Positions 32,278-43,376 of a DNA stretch of 64,000 nt are shown one piece after another. A program made the translations under genes and the position numbers. Source of the stretch: Bacteriovoracaceae bacterium (lineage in GTDB: Bacteria > Bdellovibrionota > Bacteriovoracia > Bacteriovoracales > Bacteriovoracaceae); the NCBI GenBank assembly GCA_024711325.1, contig JANJTC010000005.1:1116001-1180000 (forward strand), in the 5' to 3' direction. The first letter of the stretch is position 1; every line of letters starts with the position of its first letter. The notes below the pieces were generated by a model that saw only the letters and a program-made list of their open reading frames with translations, did no database searches and was not told where the DNA came from.

Positions 32278-33687
32278 ATGAAAACGATGATTTTAACATC
32301 ACTATCTTTGTCTCTATTGTCTTTGAGTCTGATGGCCAAGGGACCCTTACCCCATGAACGGACAGATACTCCTAAATTAAAAAATGCAACAGATGGGCGA
32401 TATTTGTATCTTGGAGATGTCCCCAAATTTGAGGGATCAGAACTGGATATCACTATATCGAAAATGAATCTCACTGCCCGTGTCACCGCACAGGTTAACC
32501 AGGGGCGGATTGATACTTATGCTTATCAGCTTTTTAAGCGGTGGAAGAATATAAATGACGCTTTAATGGATCCGGTTTTATCACTGCATCCGCTGGTGAA
32601 ATTATCTAAGCTGGCCGAAGGTAAACCCAGCAACACTCAGGCATGGACAAAAATCGCTGAACAGTATTCCAAACACATTCTGGAAAATTCCGGTTTGGAT
32701 ATTTACCAGGATCAGCGTAATGCCCGTAACTATGTCAGTTATCAAGCTGAAGATGAGTATAAATCAGTGATCGCAACTGCCTACTTTCGATATGCTTTTG
32801 ATACGGAAGATTCACCTGAAGCTGTCATTGATGACAATAAGAAGTTAGAGGAGTTACTTTCAGTAGAAAATTCCCGCAGACTTTTTAATAAGCACTTAGG
32901 TCATTTGTATACCAATACTTCTAAGAAAGATGGATACGTTGGCTTCCTGACATTTGTCTATCCAATCGCTGCCACTGTAGAAGGTCCTTTTGATCAGCCC
33001 AAAGAATCGACACTGGATCTTAAAACCGCAGAGTCTATTGAGGCCCGTTGGTGGTCGGATAAGTGGCAGGATGAGTTTGGGGGCTTCCCGTTCCTTTTAA
33101 TTAACTGGAGTGGAGTTGCTTTCCATGGGCCTATCACTAATTTTTCTCCTCTTGATGTTTGGTTTCTTCGTCGTGGCTATGTTTCCCATGGCTGTCACCG
33201 CATGGATGGAAGTGATATTCTTGAATTAAGGGCACTGATGCCTGCAGATATGAAGAAAGCTGCCGGACAAATCAGAATTACAGTTCTGGATTATTTTGAT
33301 GTCATTGACTGGGATCAAGATGGTGAGGCAGAGGCAATTGATGTGAAATATTATAATATACCCACATCAATAGCTGTTCCGAAGAGCAAAACCATTGAAG
33401 ATGTGATTAAACCTTATCTTCCGGAAAATCAGGCAAAAGCATTTCTGAAAAACAATAAGTATGCGGCACCTTTTTATGACATGAACACGGATCGATTAAA
33501 GAATGTTCCTAAATATGTTGTAACTAAGAATAAACTGAGTAGAGATGGGGTGCATGCGAATGTTGGCATCAAACGTTTTGAATATCGTCCGAATAGAATT
33601 ATTCAGTATACTGAAGAGGGCCATAAGTTAATGGGGTTTGATGATGTCTTTGGAAAATATCCCCCTAAATATTTTCAAAAATACTAA
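32278..33687 (+). CDS. L,D-transpeptidase (YkuD family)
   Basis: 469 residues with a signal peptide (MKTMILTSLSLSLLSLSLMAKG). The catalytic motif is WSGVAFHGPI followed by RGYVSHGCHRMDG, with nucleophile Cys306 and His304; the usual residue after Cys is Ile or Val, here His. The N-terminal 200 residues are helical and not assigned. Such enzymes make or cut 3-3 and lipoprotein links in peptidoglycan. Predatory bacteria carry many of them and use some to alter the prey wall. The gene stands alone behind a promoter resembling sigma-54 sites. The stop overlaps the next gene's stop by 4 bp (convergent). Confidence 0.88.
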   Translation: MKTMILTSLSLSLLSLSLMAKGPLPHERTDTPKLKNATDGRYLYLGDVPKFEGSELDITISKMNLTARVTAQVNQGRIDTYAYQLFKRWKNINDALMDPVLSLHPLVKLSKLAEGKPSNTQAWTKIAEQYSKHILENSGLDIYQDQRNARNYVSYQAEDEYKSVIATAYFRYAFDTEDSPEAVIDDNKKLEELLSVENSRRLFNKHLGHLYTNTSKKDGYVGFLTFVYPIAATVEGPFDQPKESTLDLKTAESIEARWWSDKWQDEFGGFPFLLINWSGVAFHGPITNFSPLDVWFLRRGYVSHGCHRMDGSDILELRALMPADMKKAAGQIRITVLDYFDVIDWDQDGEAEAIDVKYYNIPTSIAVPKSKTIEDVIKPYLPENQAKAFLKNNKYAAPFYDMNTDRLKNVPKYVVTKNKLSRDGVHANVGIKRFEYRPNRIIQYTEEGHKLMGFDDVFGKYPPKYFQKY

Positions 33688-33944
33688 CGTCTTTCCTTGT
33701 TCTTGTTGTAAATCGCAAAAATAATGAGCAAAAAGGCCCCCAGTCTGATGAGATAGATGAAGGGGCTAGGTTCATTGTTAGTTCCTAAATAACCTAAAAC
33801 CAGCCTCTCTAAAGAAAGTAGAAAAAAGGCGAAAGAGAAGAACATGAACAGACGATCATGGGATTTCTTCCAGAACTTATAAAAAAATAAACCTGCCACG
33901 AAACAGGCGAGCATTAAAGCACCGGATAATACTTCGTAAACCAT
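33684..33944 (-). CDS. small membrane protein (DUF5985-like)
   Basis: 86 residues with three hydrophobic segments (MLACFVAGLFFY, FFSFAFFLLSL, FLLIIFAIY), so an inner-membrane protein. It resembles the neighbour at 33947 in length and layout (SLERLVLGYLG against FAVNNLLLFLD), so the two are probably tandem duplicates. Both follow a winged-helix regulator gene in an operon with gaps of only 2 bp. Function unknown. Confidence 0.65.
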   Translation of the reverse strand: MVYEVLSGALMLACFVAGLFFYKFWKKSHDRLFMFFSFAFFLLSLERLVLGYLGTNNEPSPFIYLIRLGAFLLIIFAIYNKNKERR

Positions 33945-33946
33945 GG

Positions 33947-34204
33947 TTAAACCTCTTCCATAATCAGGCCATAGATCATGACCACCATGCCTAAAAGCGC
34001 GGGTAATGTCCTGAAGTTAACGATATCGATGTTGGGCACAATGATCAGATCCAGAAATAGCAGGAGATTATTGACAGCAAAACCGATGAAGCCTAAACCA
34101 CACCAGAATAAAAGGCGAAATCGGTTCGCAAAATAAGCTTTTAGAAGCATCACTGAGCAAACCAAACTTGTGATAGCACATAAAATATAAACTAATCCCG
34201 CCAT
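33947..34204 (-). CDS. small membrane protein (DUF5985-like)
   Basis: 85 residues with three membrane segments (YILCAITSLVCSVMLL, LLFWCGLGFIGFAVNNLLLFLDL, LLGMVVMIYGLIM). It belongs to the same small-protein type as 33684 and lies between it and the regulator gene with 2-bp gaps on both sides, so all three are translated from one message. It may form a complex with its duplicate. Function unknown. Confidence 0.65.
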   Translation of the reverse strand: MAGLVYILCAITSLVCSVMLLKAYFANRFRLLFWCGLGFIGFAVNNLLLFLDLIIVPNIDIVNFRTLPALLGMVVMIYGLIMEEV

Positions 34205-34206
34205 AA

Positions 34207-34584
34207 TTAATCCTTTTTGATCTTGAAGGCGTCCGAGAAATTTTTCAATTTCTCCGTTGGTCTTTCATAAATGCATGTGACGACTGCTACGGGCATTTCA
34301 TGATATAATTGATGAAGTTTTTTTACTTTATTATCAAGCTCAGCTGATGAGGGGCCATAGGAATAATTATTTCCTTCACATCTCAGTAAGCCTTTTTCGG
34401 TCAAACTTGTGAGCTGTTGACTTGCAGAACTAAGGCTACTTCGCATCTCTTTACGAATTGATTCCACATCCCATTTTTTCTCTGGGGTCTTATACAACAT
34501 TAAGAGAACCTCAAGATGAGTCACGGAATCGATTGATTCCATTAAAAAGGATTTAATATCTAAAGGCAGTCTTGAGGTTGGCAA
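34207..34584 (-). CDS. winged-helix regulator
   Basis: 125 residues. A MarR/ArsR-like winged helix is suggested by TEVLLMLYKTPEKKWDVESIRKE-like helices, SASQQLTSLTEKGLL and the following beta wing (LRCEGNNYSYG). No metal or ligand motif is seen. It heads the operon with two small membrane proteins and diverges from the poly-HAMP kinase gene. A TTCATT-AAA-AATGAA palindrome at 34683-34697 in the divergent gap could be its operator. Confidence 0.65.
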   Translation of the reverse strand: MPTSRLPLDIKSFLMESIDSVTHLEVLLMLYKTPEKKWDVESIRKEMRSSLSSASQQLTSLTEKGLLRCEGNNYSYGPSSAELDNKVKKLHQLYHEMPVAVVTCIYERPTEKLKNFSDAFKIKKD

Positions 34585-34682
34585 ATTAACTTCTCCCTAC
34601 GAACACAAAAATTATATATCGAGTTAGTTTCATCCTTGTAAAGAACATTAAATCTTTATAGATAGGTGCACACATAATTTAG

Positions 34683-34697
34683 TTCATTAAAAATGAA
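34683..34697. promoter_or_regulatory. palindrome between the winged-helix regulator and the poly-HAMP kinase
   Basis: TTCATT-AAA-AATGAA is a perfect inverted repeat 28 bp before the GTG of the kinase. It could bind the neighbouring regulator. Confidence 0.3.
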
Positions 34698-34724
34698 ATT
34701 ACAAATTGCTCAGGAGATATTGAA

Positions 34725-37700
34725 GTGAGAACAAAAACACCTGCATCAAAGAAAAACAGGATGATAAATGTTAGTTCTGAAAAACTTCTTAAGAAACCTA
34801 TCAAAAGTACTCAGAGTAAAGTTATTAAAAAAACCAGTCAGGGATTAAAAGAATCCAAAGAGCGGGAGCAACTAAAAAAGATTCTTGTCATGGTTAAGGC
34901 CATTCGTAACGGTGACTTTAGCGAAAGACTTAATATAGATAGCGATAGCGTAATTAGTGACATTGCTGAAGTGCTCAATGATATCAACGAAATAAATTCC
35001 GACATTGCTAGTGAATTTGTCAGGGTGGGAACAATCGTAGGTAAAGAAGGACGAATGACTGAAAGGATGAGTGTCGGATCAGTCAAAGGTGCCTGGGTAA
35101 ACAGTATTGATTCAATTAATAATCTTATTACGGACCTGGTTCAACCAACAACAGAAGCTGCCCGAGTGATTACGGCCGTTGCTCAAGGTGATTTATCTCA
35201 AAAGATGGCGATGGAAATAGAGGGCAATCCTTTAAAGGGTGAATTTGCCCGCATCGGTACAACCGTGAACACGATGGTTGATCAGTTAAATTCTTTTGCT
35301 TCAGAGGTTACCCGTGTGGCAAAGGAAGTTGGGACGGAAGGGAAATTAGGTGGTCAGGCAGATGTAAAAGGTGTTTCCGGAACATGGAAAGACTTAACTG
35401 ATAATGTGAATGGTCTTGCAGGTAACTTAACCGCACAAGTGAGAAATATCGCAAAAGTAACTACTGCAGTTGCTAAAGGGGATTTGTCACAAAAGATCAC
35501 AGTTGATGCCAAAGGTGAAATCTTAGAACTAAAAAATACCATCAATATTATGGTGGATCAGCTCAATTCCTTTGCTGCTGAGGTTACGCGAGTGGCGAAG
35601 GAAGTGGGAACAGAAGGTAAGCTCGGAGGACAGGCTGAAGTTGAAGGGATTTCGGGAACCTGGAAAGATTTAACAGATAACGTGAACGTTCTGGCCGATA
35701 ACCTTACTGATCAGGTGAGAAATATTGCTAAAGTGACAACCGCGGTTGCTAATGGTGACCTTTCCCAAAAAATTACCGTTGATGCTAAAGGTGAAATTTA
35801 CGAATTGAAAAATACTATCAACGTTATGGTGGATCAGCTCAACTCATTTGCTGCAGAGGTTACCCGTGTGGCCAAGGAAGTGGGAACAGAAGGAAAGCTC
35901 GGTGGACAAGCAGACGTTAAAGGTGTTTCAGGAACATGGAAGAACCTGACGGATAACGTGAATGTTCTTGCTGGAAACCTGACGGACCAGGTTCGAAACA
36001 TTGCCAAGGTTTCTACAGCGGTGGCCAAGGGAGATCTTTCCCAGAAGATTACGGTAGATGCTAAAGGGGAAATTTTAGAACTCAAAAATACCATCAATAC
36101 CATGGTGGATCAGCTGAACACTTTTGCGGGAGAAGTTACTCGAGTGGCAAAAGAAGTGGGTACTGAGGGGCGACTAGGTGGACAGGCCGATGTGAAGGGT
36201 GTTTCAGGAACCTGGAAAGATTTAACTGATAATGTGAATGGTCTTGCCGGAAACCTTACTGCCCAGGTTCGAAACGTGGCCAAAGTCACCACGGCCATTG
36301 CTAATGGAGATTTATCACAAAAAATTACTGTGGATGCCAAAGGTGAAATTCTGGAACTAAAAGATACCATCAATACTCTGGTGGATCAGCTGAACTCATT
36401 TGCCGCCGAGGTTACCCGTGTGGCCAAGGAAGTGGGAACTGAAGGGAAGCTTGGTGGGCAGGCCGATGTGAAAGGGGTTTCAGGAACCTGGAAAGATTTA
36501 ACAGAGAATGTGAACGTCCTGGCGGGAAACTTGACGGCCCAGGTTCGAAACATTGCCAAAGTCTCTACTGCGGTTGCTCAGGGGGATTTATCCCAGAAAA
36601 TTACAGTTGATGCCAAAGGCGAAATTTTAGAACTTAAAGATACCTTCAATACCATGGTGGATCAGCTTAACTCATTTGCGGCCGAGGTTACTCGAGTGGC
36701 GAAGGAAGTGGGAACAGAAGGGAAACTTGGTGGACAGGCCAATGTTAAGGGAGTCTCGGGAACCTGGAAAGATTTAACGGATAATGTGAATGGTCTGGCC
36801 GGTAATCTGACCGCTCAGGTGCGAAATATTGCGAAAGTGACCACTGCCATTGCTAACGGAGATTTATCACAAAAAATCACGGTTGATGCTAAGGGTGAAA
36901 TCCTGGAACTAAAAAATACCATCAATACACTGGTGGATCAGCTTAACTCTTTTGCGGCCGAGGTAACCCGTGTGGCGAAGGAAGTGGGAACTGAAGGGAA
37001 GCTGGGTGGCCAGGCGGACGTGAAAGGTGTTTCGGGAACATGGAAAGATCTGACTGATAACGTGAATTTCATGGCCGGAAATTTGACCAAACAAGTGCGA
37101 GGGATCGTAAAAGTTGTAACAGCAGTTGCAAACGGTGACTTAAACCAGAAGTTCGTTTTAGAGGCCAAGGGTGAGGTTGCTGCTCTGGCCGAAACGATCA
37201 ATAACATGACTGATACATTGAGAACTTTTGCAGATCAGGTGACAACCGTTGCCAGAGAAGTGGGGATTGAAGGCAAACTGGGGGCACAAGCGAGAGTTCC
37301 TGGTGTTGCCGGAACCTGGAAAGATTTAACAGATAATGTGAATTTCATGGCCTCAAACCTCACCAAGCAGGTTCGAGGGATTGTAAAAGTTGTGACTGCA
37401 GTTGCCGACGGTGACTTAAATCAGAAGTTTGTTCTTGAGGCCAAAGGTGAAGTGGCAGCTCTGGCCGAAACGATTAACTCAATGACTGATACACTTCGTA
37501 CTTTTGCCGATCAGGTGACAACGACTGCCAGAGAAGTGGGAATTGAAGGGAAGCTCGGTGGCCAGGCGAAAGTTCCTGGAGCTGCCGGGACCTGGAAAGA
37601 TCTGACCGACAACGTGAACCAGCTTGCAGGAAATCTTACCACCCAAATACGCGCAATTGGTGAAGTTTCAACTGCGGTGACAAAGGGTGACCTGACCCAG

Positions 37701-39632
37701 TTGATTAAAGTAGAGGCCCAAGGTGAAGTTGCAGCCCTTAAAGATAACATTAACCAGATGATTGCCAACCTCAAGGATACAACTGATAAGAACCATGAAC
37801 AGGATTGGCTTAAGACCAACCTTGCGAAGTTTGCCAGTATGATGCAGGGACAGCGTTCAATCACGTCTGTGGCCCAGCTTATCATGTCAGAGTTGACTCC
37901 CTTAATTGATGCTCAACAAGGAACTTTTTTTATTATGGACGGTGAATCCGAAACGGAATCTGCCCTGTCTTTAATTGCAAGCTATGCTTATACCGAGAGA
38001 AAGAATTTCCAGAATAAATACAAACTGCGTGAAGGATTAGTTGGGCAATGTGCTTTCGAGAAGAAGCGTATCCTCATTACCAATGCACCAAACGATTACA
38101 TCTATATTTCTTCCAGCTTAGGAGAAGTAAAGCCCTTAAATATTATTGTTCTTCCAATTTTGTTTGAAGGTGAAGTTAAGGCCGTCATTGAACTTGCCTC
38201 AATTTACGCCTTCACACAGAATGATCTAAACTTCCTGGATCAGTTGATGACTTCCATTGGTGTGGTGTTAAACATGATCTCATCCAGTATGAGAACGGAA
38301 GTTCTACTAATTGAGTTGAAGAAATCCAACTCAGAACTTGAGGCCCAGGCAAAAGAACTGGAAGAAAAAGCAAAACTCCTGGAGATCAAGAACCAGGAAG
38401 TCGAGCAAGCATCTCACTCGGTAGAAGAGAAGGCCGAGCAGCTCTCGCTTATTTCGAAGTACAAAACCGAGTTCCTGGCCAATATGTCACATGAACTCAG
38501 AACTCCACTGAACAGTCTTCTTATCCTCTCAAAAATGCTCTCGGAGAATAAGGAAAACAATATGTCATCTGAACAGATTAAATTTGCTCAGACCATTTAT
38601 TCTTCAGGTTGTGATCTCCTGGCCTTAATTAATGAGATTCTGGATCTGTCTAAAGTAGAGTCAGGTAAAATGACAGTCATTCCTAGAGATATCAAGTTAC
38701 CTGAAATTAATGAATATTTAGAACACTCATTCAGACCGGTTGCCAATCATAAAGGGATTGATTTTAACATTGAGATCAATCCTGAACTCAGTAACTTCAC
38801 GATCAACACAGATGTTGTTAGAGTTCAGCAGATTTTAAAAAACTTACTCTCAAATGCTTTTAAGTTCACTGAACAAGGTAAAGTCTGCCTGAAAGTTTCA
38901 AAATCAACTCTCAGGGGAGAACCTAGCATTGTCTTCTCAGTGACAGATACCGGAATTGGCATTCCTAAAGACAAGCAGAAACTTATTTTTGAAGCCTTTC
39001 AGCAAGCAGATGGAACAACCAACAGGAAATACGGTGGTACAGGACTAGGTCTTACTATTTCCAGACAGATTGCCCTGCTTCTAGGCGGAAGTATTAATGT
39101 AGAGAGCGAACCAGGTAAAGGCAGTACTTTTATTCTGGAATTACCCCTCAAATATCACTATCAGGAAGAGATAGCGGGACCATCGACAGAGGAAGCTCAG
39201 CTGCTTCCTAGGATAGCCAGTGATGCTGATTTTAATGCAAAGAAAATTCTATTGATTGATGATGATATGAGAAATATTTTTGCTCTCACTGTCGTATTGG
39301 AACGTAAGGGGATGGAAGTCATGTACGCTGATAATGGGCGCACAGGGCTTGAGAAATTGCAGGAAAATCCTGATGTGGATATGATCCTCATGGATGTCAT
39401 GATGCCTGAGATGGGTGGAATTGAAGCGACACAGGCCATCCGTAAAATGCCTGAATTCAGAAATCTTCCAATAATCACCTTAACAGCGAAAGCGATGAAA
39501 GGGGACCGGGAGAAATGTCTCGAAGCAGGGGCCAGCGATTATATAACTAAGCCGGTTGATACTGATTATTTATTATCCGTTATGCATAAGTGGTTAACTA
39601 AAACTAACAAGACAAAGAAGATTAATGAATAA
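34725..39632 (+). CDS. poly-HAMP hybrid histidine kinase (group III-like)
   Basis: 1,635 residues; GTG start with AGGAG 8 bases before it. There is no membrane segment, so the protein is cytoplasmic. Order: basic N-terminus, degenerate HAMP region (about 45-180), about nine 92-residue HAMP-type repeats (185-1013, each with [19 protein letters not shown] or [11 protein letters not shown]), GAF (about 1030-1190), coiled coil, HisKA ([10 protein letters not shown], His1256), HATPase ([15 protein letters not shown]) and receiver ([10 protein letters not shown], Asp1557). The layout matches group III kinases such as fungal Nik1, which respond to osmotic stress. It overlaps the next kinase gene by 8 bp, so the two are co-translated. 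Confidence 0.9.
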   Translation: MRTKTPASKKNRMINVSSEKLLKKPIKSTQSKVIKKTSQGLKESKEREQLKKILVMVKAIRNGDFSERLNIDSDSVISDIAEVLNDINEINSDIASEFVRVGTIVGKEGRMTERMSVGSVKGAWVNSIDSINNLITDLVQPTTEAARVITAVAQGDLSQKMAMEIEGNPLKGEFARIGTTVNTMVDQLNSFASEVTRVAKEVGTEGKLGGQADVKGVSGTWKDLTDNVNGLAGNLTAQVRNIAKVTTAVAKGDLSQKITVDAKGEILELKNTINIMVDQLNSFAAEVTRVAKEVGTEGKLGGQAEVEGISGTWKDLTDNVNVLADNLTDQVRNIAKVTTAVANGDLSQKITVDAKGEIYELKNTINVMVDQLNSFAAEVTRVAKEVGTEGKLGGQADVKGVSGTWKNLTDNVNVLAGNLTDQVRNIAKVSTAVAKGDLSQKITVDAKGEILELKNTINTMVDQLNTFAGEVTRVAKEVGTEGRLGGQADVKGVSGTWKDLTDNVNGLAGNLTAQVRNVAKVTTAIANGDLSQKITVDAKGEILELKDTINTLVDQLNSFAAEVTRVAKEVGTEGKLGGQADVKGVSGTWKDLTENVNVLAGNLTAQVRNIAKVSTAVAQGDLSQKITVDAKGEILELKDTFNTMVDQLNSFAAEVTRVAKEVGTEGKLGGQANVKGVSGTWKDLTDNVNGLAGNLTAQVRNIAKVTTAIANGDLSQKITVDAKGEILELKNTINTLVDQLNSFAAEVTRVAKEVGTEGKLGGQADVKGVSGTWKDLTDNVNFMAGNLTKQVRGIVKVVTAVANGDLNQKFVLEAKGEVAALAETINNMTDTLRTFADQVTTVAREVGIEGKLGAQARVPGVAGTWKDLTDNVNFMASNLTKQVRGIVKVVTAVADGDLNQKFVLEAKGEVAALAETINSMTDTLRTFADQVTTTAREVGIEGKLGGQAKVPGAAGTWKDLTDNVNQLAGNLTTQIRAIGEVSTAVTKGDLTQLIKVEAQGEVAALKDNINQMIANLKDTTDKNHEQDWLKTNLAKFASMMQGQRSITSVAQLIMSELTPLIDAQQGTFFIMDGESETESALSLIASYAYTERKNFQNKYKLREGLVGQCAFEKKRILITNAPNDYIYISSSLGEVKPLNIIVLPILFEGEVKAVIELASIYAFTQNDLNFLDQLMTSIGVVLNMISSSMRTEVLLIELKKSNSELEAQAKELEEKAKLLEIKNQEVEQASHSVEEKAEQLSLISKYKTEFLANMSHELRTPLNSLLILSKMLSENKENNMSSEQIKFAQTIYSSGCDLLALINEILDLSKVESGKMTVIPRDIKLPEINEYLEHSFRPVANHKGIDFNIEINPELSNFTINTDVVRVQQILKNLLSNAFKFTEQGKVCLKVSKSTLRGEPSIVFSVTDTGIGIPKDKQKLIFEAFQQADGTTNRKYGGTGLGLTISRQIALLLGGSINVESEPGKGSTFILELPLKYHYQEEIAGPSTEEAQLLPRIASDADFNAKKILLIDDDMRNIFALTVVLERKGMEVMYADNGRTGLEKLQENPDVDMILMDVMMPEMGGIEATQAIRKMPEFRNLPIITLTAKAMKGDREKCLEAGASDYITKPVDTDYLLSVMHKWLTKTNKTKKINE
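35278..37644 (+). repeat. 276-bp coding tandem repeats of the HAMP array
   Basis: The unit recurs exactly every 276 bp (35278, 35554, 35830 and so on). The first seven units are alike; the last two and the partial end follow a second type ([17 protein letters not shown]). Near-identity between units at DNA level suggests recent expansion or gene conversion. Confidence 0.85.
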
Positions 39633-41679
39633 AGTTAATATCCTGGTCGTTGATGATCGTCCGGAAGGCATCTTAGCTATTGAGGCGGTATTAAAATCAC
39701 CGGCCTATAACATTATTACGGCCAGTTCCGGAAATGAGGCCTTAAAGCATCTGCTTCAGAATGACTTTGCTGTCATCTTGATGGATGTACAAATGCCGGT
39801 CATGAATGGCTTTGAAACAGCTTCAGTAATTAAAACCCGTGAAAAATCCCGGGATATTCCTATTATTTTTATGTCTGCCATCAACCAGGATGAACAATAC
39901 GTCTATCAAGGTTATGGAGTCGGCGCCATTGATTACCTTTTAAAACCATTTGATCCTTATATCCTGAAATCAAAAGTCAGTATTTTTGCCGATATTTACC
40001 GTAAAAATCAGTTGATAAAAGAACAGGCCCAAAAGCTTCTGGATGCGGAAGCTAAAGAGCATTCTCAGAAGCTTGACAGGCTTGAGATTGAAAACTTGCG
40101 AAGGTATCAGTATCTGGCAGATGCAATTCCTCAGATTGTTTTTAGGCTTCTACCTGATGGGCAATACGAGTATTTTAATAAAGTCTGGTTCGATTACACA
40201 GGTCTCTCACTCAGAGATAGTTATGGGCTGGCATGGAAAGATGTCATCCATCCTGAAGATGTTAGTAAACTCACTGAATTGTTCAATAAAAGAATTAACC
40301 AAAATGGCATGGAGTGTGAATGCCGGATATTGAATAAAAATCGTATCTACCGCTGGCATTTGATTCAAGTAAGACCTGAAAAATACTTTCATCCTGAAGA
40401 GGTCAACTCCTGGCTCGGTACGGCCCTTGATGTTGAAGACCGTAAAAAAAACTCAGACAAACAGCAATTCCTGGCAAAGGCAGGAGAACTCCTGGTGGCC
40501 ACCCTGGATTACCATAAAACTCTTGAGAGTATAACCAAACTGGCAGTACCTTATCTTGCTGATTGGTGTGCTATTGATATTGTAAATGAAGAAGGGAAGC
40601 TCACGACAATCAGTTTTTCTCATCAAGAACCTAAGCTGTTAGATGAGGCCAGTGCTTTTTATCAAAAACATTTTCAGGATAATTCAAATGATTTCGGATT
40701 GACGGCATTAATGAAACAACGTTCTGCCAGGATTCTTAATCAGGAAGAAATTTCCGGAGTTTCAGCTTTAATATTACCTCTAGAGTTTAACGGAGAGGTC
40801 ATTGGAGTCATGACTTTTGTGAGACAACAATCTCAAGTAAAATATGATCAGTATTTTATGGAAGTCGCTCAGGAACTCTCACGGAGAGTTATTCTGGCAT
40901 TTGAAAACGCCAGACTCTATACCATGGCACAAGAGGCGATTGAAATTAGAAATGATTTCTTATCCATTGCTTCTCATGAACTCAATACTCCTATCACATC
41001 TTTAAAGTTACAACTGCAGATGGTAAGGAAATCCATTCAAATGAGTAAAGACGGAGTTTTTCCGGTAGAACGTTTTACTAAATCAGTTGAGGCCTCCGTT
41101 AAACAGGTAGACCGGTTAATAAACCTGATTCAGATTTTACTGGATGTTTCCCGCATTCAATCAGGTAAATTCAACTTTAGCTTTGAAAAATTCGAAATTC
41201 ATGAACTCGTAACTGAGGTGATGGATCGCCATAAAGAAATACTAATGAACTCCAATTGCAGCTTGGAGTTTAAAAATGGGTCTGACATTGATGTCGTTTG
41301 GGATAAGGTTAGGATTGAGCAGGTTCTTACCAATCTGATTACAAACGCCATAAAATATGCCCCTGGCAGGATTGAATTTATTATTAGTGAAGAGGAAAGA
41401 CAGGTGGTCATGCAAATCATCGACCATGGTAAAGGAATTCCTCAGAACAAACTTAAAACCATTTTTGATCGATTTGAAAGAGCTAGCTCAAATGAAAGTA
41501 TTGGTGGACTTGGGCTGGGCCTATTTATCGTAAGAGAAATTGTAGAAGGACATCATGGCAAGATTGAAGTTGATTCAGATGAAACAGGTTCAAAATTTAA
41601 ATTGACCCTACCTAAAGTGGCATTGGCCCCAGGTATTTCAGTGAACACAAACGCGGCCAATGAAAAACATCTTCAGTAA
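39625..41679 (+). CDS. receiver-PAS-GAF sensor histidine kinase
   Basis: 684 residues, cytoplasmic. Order: N-terminal receiver (VVDDRPEG, phospho-acceptor Asp54 in VILMDVQMP), coiled linker, PAS (about 155-275, [18 protein letters not shown]), GAF-like domain (about 285-435), HisKA ([14 protein letters not shown], His451) and HATPase ([28 protein letters not shown]). With an N-terminal receiver it is well placed to take phosphate from the poly-HAMP kinase just upstream, whose last 8 bases it overlaps. The two probably form a relay. Confidence 0.87.
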   Translation: MNKVNILVVDDRPEGILAIEAVLKSPAYNIITASSGNEALKHLLQNDFAVILMDVQMPVMNGFETASVIKTREKSRDIPIIFMSAINQDEQYVYQGYGVGAIDYLLKPFDPYILKSKVSIFADIYRKNQLIKEQAQKLLDAEAKEHSQKLDRLEIENLRRYQYLADAIPQIVFRLLPDGQYEYFNKVWFDYTGLSLRDSYGLAWKDVIHPEDVSKLTELFNKRINQNGMECECRILNKNRIYRWHLIQVRPEKYFHPEEVNSWLGTALDVEDRKKNSDKQQFLAKAGELLVATLDYHKTLESITKLAVPYLADWCAIDIVNEEGKLTTISFSHQEPKLLDEASAFYQKHFQDNSNDFGLTALMKQRSARILNQEEISGVSALILPLEFNGEVIGVMTFVRQQSQVKYDQYFMEVAQELSRRVILAFENARLYTMAQEAIEIRNDFLSIASHELNTPITSLKLQLQMVRKSIQMSKDGVFPVERFTKSVEASVKQVDRLINLIQILLDVSRIQSGKFNFSFEKFEIHELVTEVMDRHKEILMNSNCSLEFKNGSDIDVVWDKVRIEQVLTNLITNAIKYAPGRIEFIISEEERQVVMQIIDHGKGIPQNKLKTIFDRFERASSNESIGGLGLGLFIVREIVEGHHGKIEVDSDETGSKFKLTLPKVALAPGISVNTNAANEKHLQ

Positions 41680-41680
41680 G

Positions 41681-42076
41681 TTATCGGCTAAGAATACTGC
41701 CATCCTTGGCCGAAATAATCGTTCCCTGGAATTCATAGATCCAACCCATCTTTTCATCCTTTTCCAGTAACCATAGCCCTTGGGGCTTCTTTCCCATGGA
41801 TTGAAGAATCTGGGCGGCAGAACTTAAAGAGATAAGACCATACCCGGGTTCAAGATCATCACCCTTGTTGAGATTCATACCTTTGGCCTCTTCCAGAATA
41901 CCGTTGCGCTTAAACTCAAGCTCTATTTTAGTTCCCGCAATAGTTCTCACCCTGTAATCTCTGCCAATTGTATCGACAACTTTCCCTCGAGGGACCATCG
42001 AAATGGCAACATCAGGACTTCCTGCATAAGCAAAAGGAAAAATGGCGATGAGAAACAAATTCAATAAGATTTTCAT
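41681..42076 (-). CDS. small secreted protein, PepSY-like
   Basis: 131 residues with signal MKILLNLFLIAIFPFAYA. The mature part (RVRTIAGTKIELEFKRNG, GLISLSSAAQILQSMGK, GWIYEFQGTIISAKDGSIL) has a weak resemblance to PepSY-type modules, and ends in a typical 'D-G-x-I' turn. It begins 10 bp behind the oxidoreductase gene and is probably co-transcribed. The stop is one base from the convergent kinase gene. Function unknown. Confidence 0.5.
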   Translation of the reverse strand: MKILLNLFLIAIFPFAYAGSPDVAISMVPRGKVVDTIGRDYRVRTIAGTKIELEFKRNGILEEAKGMNLNKGDDLEPGYGLISLSSAAQILQSMGKKPQGLWLLEKDEKMGWIYEFQGTIISAKDGSILSR

Positions 42077-42086
42077 GAAACCTCAT

Positions 42087-43220
42087 TTAGTGTTTTTCTC
42101 CTCCCGGACCAATCACGTTGAATAATCGTGGTTTGATGAAGGAAGGACGGGTGATTTTTTGATTTTCTGATGGCCTGGATTTTTTATTAATCTCATCCAG
42201 AGTGATTGGCGCTCCAAGATCAATTGAGAGCAATAGGGCCTCGATGATTTTTATATCGGCCAGACCTTCTTCTCCGGATGGTTCAGGTTTTTTCTTCCTT
42301 TGAATGCAATCAGAGAAGTATATTAGTTCAGGAGCAAATTGATCTCTTCTTGGGTATTTTTTCGATATTATCTTTTTTTCTTCATAGATCTTCAATGTCA
42401 TGGTCTTTGCATATTCATAGCCCTTTTCAAGTCTTATACGTCCTTTAGATCCAATCAGATCATAATCGGCCGAAGGGAATGAGCCAAAGCTTATGCTAAA
42501 AGTTGCGAGTTTCCCTTCTGGGAACTTCATGATGCAGCTTACGAGTTCATCAACCTTTTTAAAACGCGAATCCTTACTGTTTGCAGTCATCGCAAAGACT
42601 TCCATGGGTTCGGCCTTGAATAAGTATCTGGCGGCATTGATACAATAAATACCAATGTCATAAAGAGGTCCTCCTCCTTTTTCAACTTCTTCCAGACGTA
42701 TATTACTGTGGTCTTTTACCTGCATGGTGAATACGGAGTTAAAGACTTTCAAATCACCTATTCTTTTGGATTGAGCAATCTTAATTGCTTCCAGATTCGC
42801 CGATTCAAAGTGGAGGCGATAAGCAATCATAAGTTGAATGTTATTTTTCTGGGCCTCATTGATCATCGAGAGACAATCTTCAGTTGTAACGGCCATCGGC
42901 TTTTCACATAATACGTGCACTCCGTACTTCGCGGCAGTTTCCATAATATTACGATGATAGAAATTTGGTGTGGCAATGTAGATAGCGTCGACTTCTCCGC
43001 GTTTCAGGCAATCTTCCAACTCAGAGTAGAGGTAGCGCTTCTCTACATGATACTTATCCCCCAGGCGTTTGAGTTTTTCTTTATCGCCTGATACCAAAGC
43101 AACTAATGATGAGTTGCTGCGGGCATTTCTGAAGGCAGGCAGTACAGCAATTTGAGCTATATAACCTAATCCCACTACGGCATAGCGTATCTTTTCTTTA
43201 GGCCTTGAAAACATAAACAC
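42087..43220 (-). CDS. Gfo/Idh/MocA family oxidoreductase
   Basis: 377 residues, cytoplasmic. N-terminal Rossmann motif YAVVGLGYIAQIAVLPAF, then the family marker CEKPMAV with the catalytic Lys, and GGGPLYDIGIYCINAARYLF with the Asp/His-type active region. The C-terminal domain reaches about residue 340 and a basic tail follows. Members oxidise or reduce sugars and sugar nucleotides with NAD(P). No sugar gene cluster is nearby, so the substrate is open. Confidence 0.85.
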   Translation of the reverse strand: MFMFSRPKEKIRYAVVGLGYIAQIAVLPAFRNARSNSSLVALVSGDKEKLKRLGDKYHVEKRYLYSELEDCLKRGEVDAIYIATPNFYHRNIMETAAKYGVHVLCEKPMAVTTEDCLSMINEAQKNNIQLMIAYRLHFESANLEAIKIAQSKRIGDLKVFNSVFTMQVKDHSNIRLEEVEKGGGPLYDIGIYCINAARYLFKAEPMEVFAMTANSKDSRFKKVDELVSCIMKFPEGKLATFSISFGSFPSADYDLIGSKGRIRLEKGYEYAKTMTLKIYEEKKIISKKYPRRDQFAPELIYFSDCIQRKKKPEPSGEEGLADIKIIEALLLSIDLGAPITLDEINKKSRPSENQKITRPSFIKPRLFNVIGPGGEKH

Positions 43221-43317
43221 ACCTCTTCCGGGAAGGTATTAAGCAAAGCCTATGCCATCTGTAAGTGTTGATTAAAACATTTCTGTTAAGTGAAGTAGTG
43301 CTCAGGAGCGGGGTAGT

Positions 43318-43345
43318 TTGACTGAGAATTTTATAGGTCTATATT
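43318..43345 (+). promoter_or_regulatory. putative promoter of the ku-ligD operon
   Basis: TTGACT (43318-43323) and TATATT (43340-43345) are separated by 16 bp. The AAGGAG ribosome site and the ku ATG at 43377 follow. Confidence 0.5.
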
Positions 43346-43376
43346 TAACAATGAGCATTCTTCCAAAGGAGCACTT

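Noticed and set aside
35278..37644. CRISPR-like regular repeats
   Set aside because: The 276-bp period is coding and equals 92 codons; there are no short repeats with spacers.
35270..37890. Series of minus-strand frames with similar sequence over the HAMP array
   Set aside because: They repeat every 276 bp because the true gene does; they are antisense shadows of the repeats.
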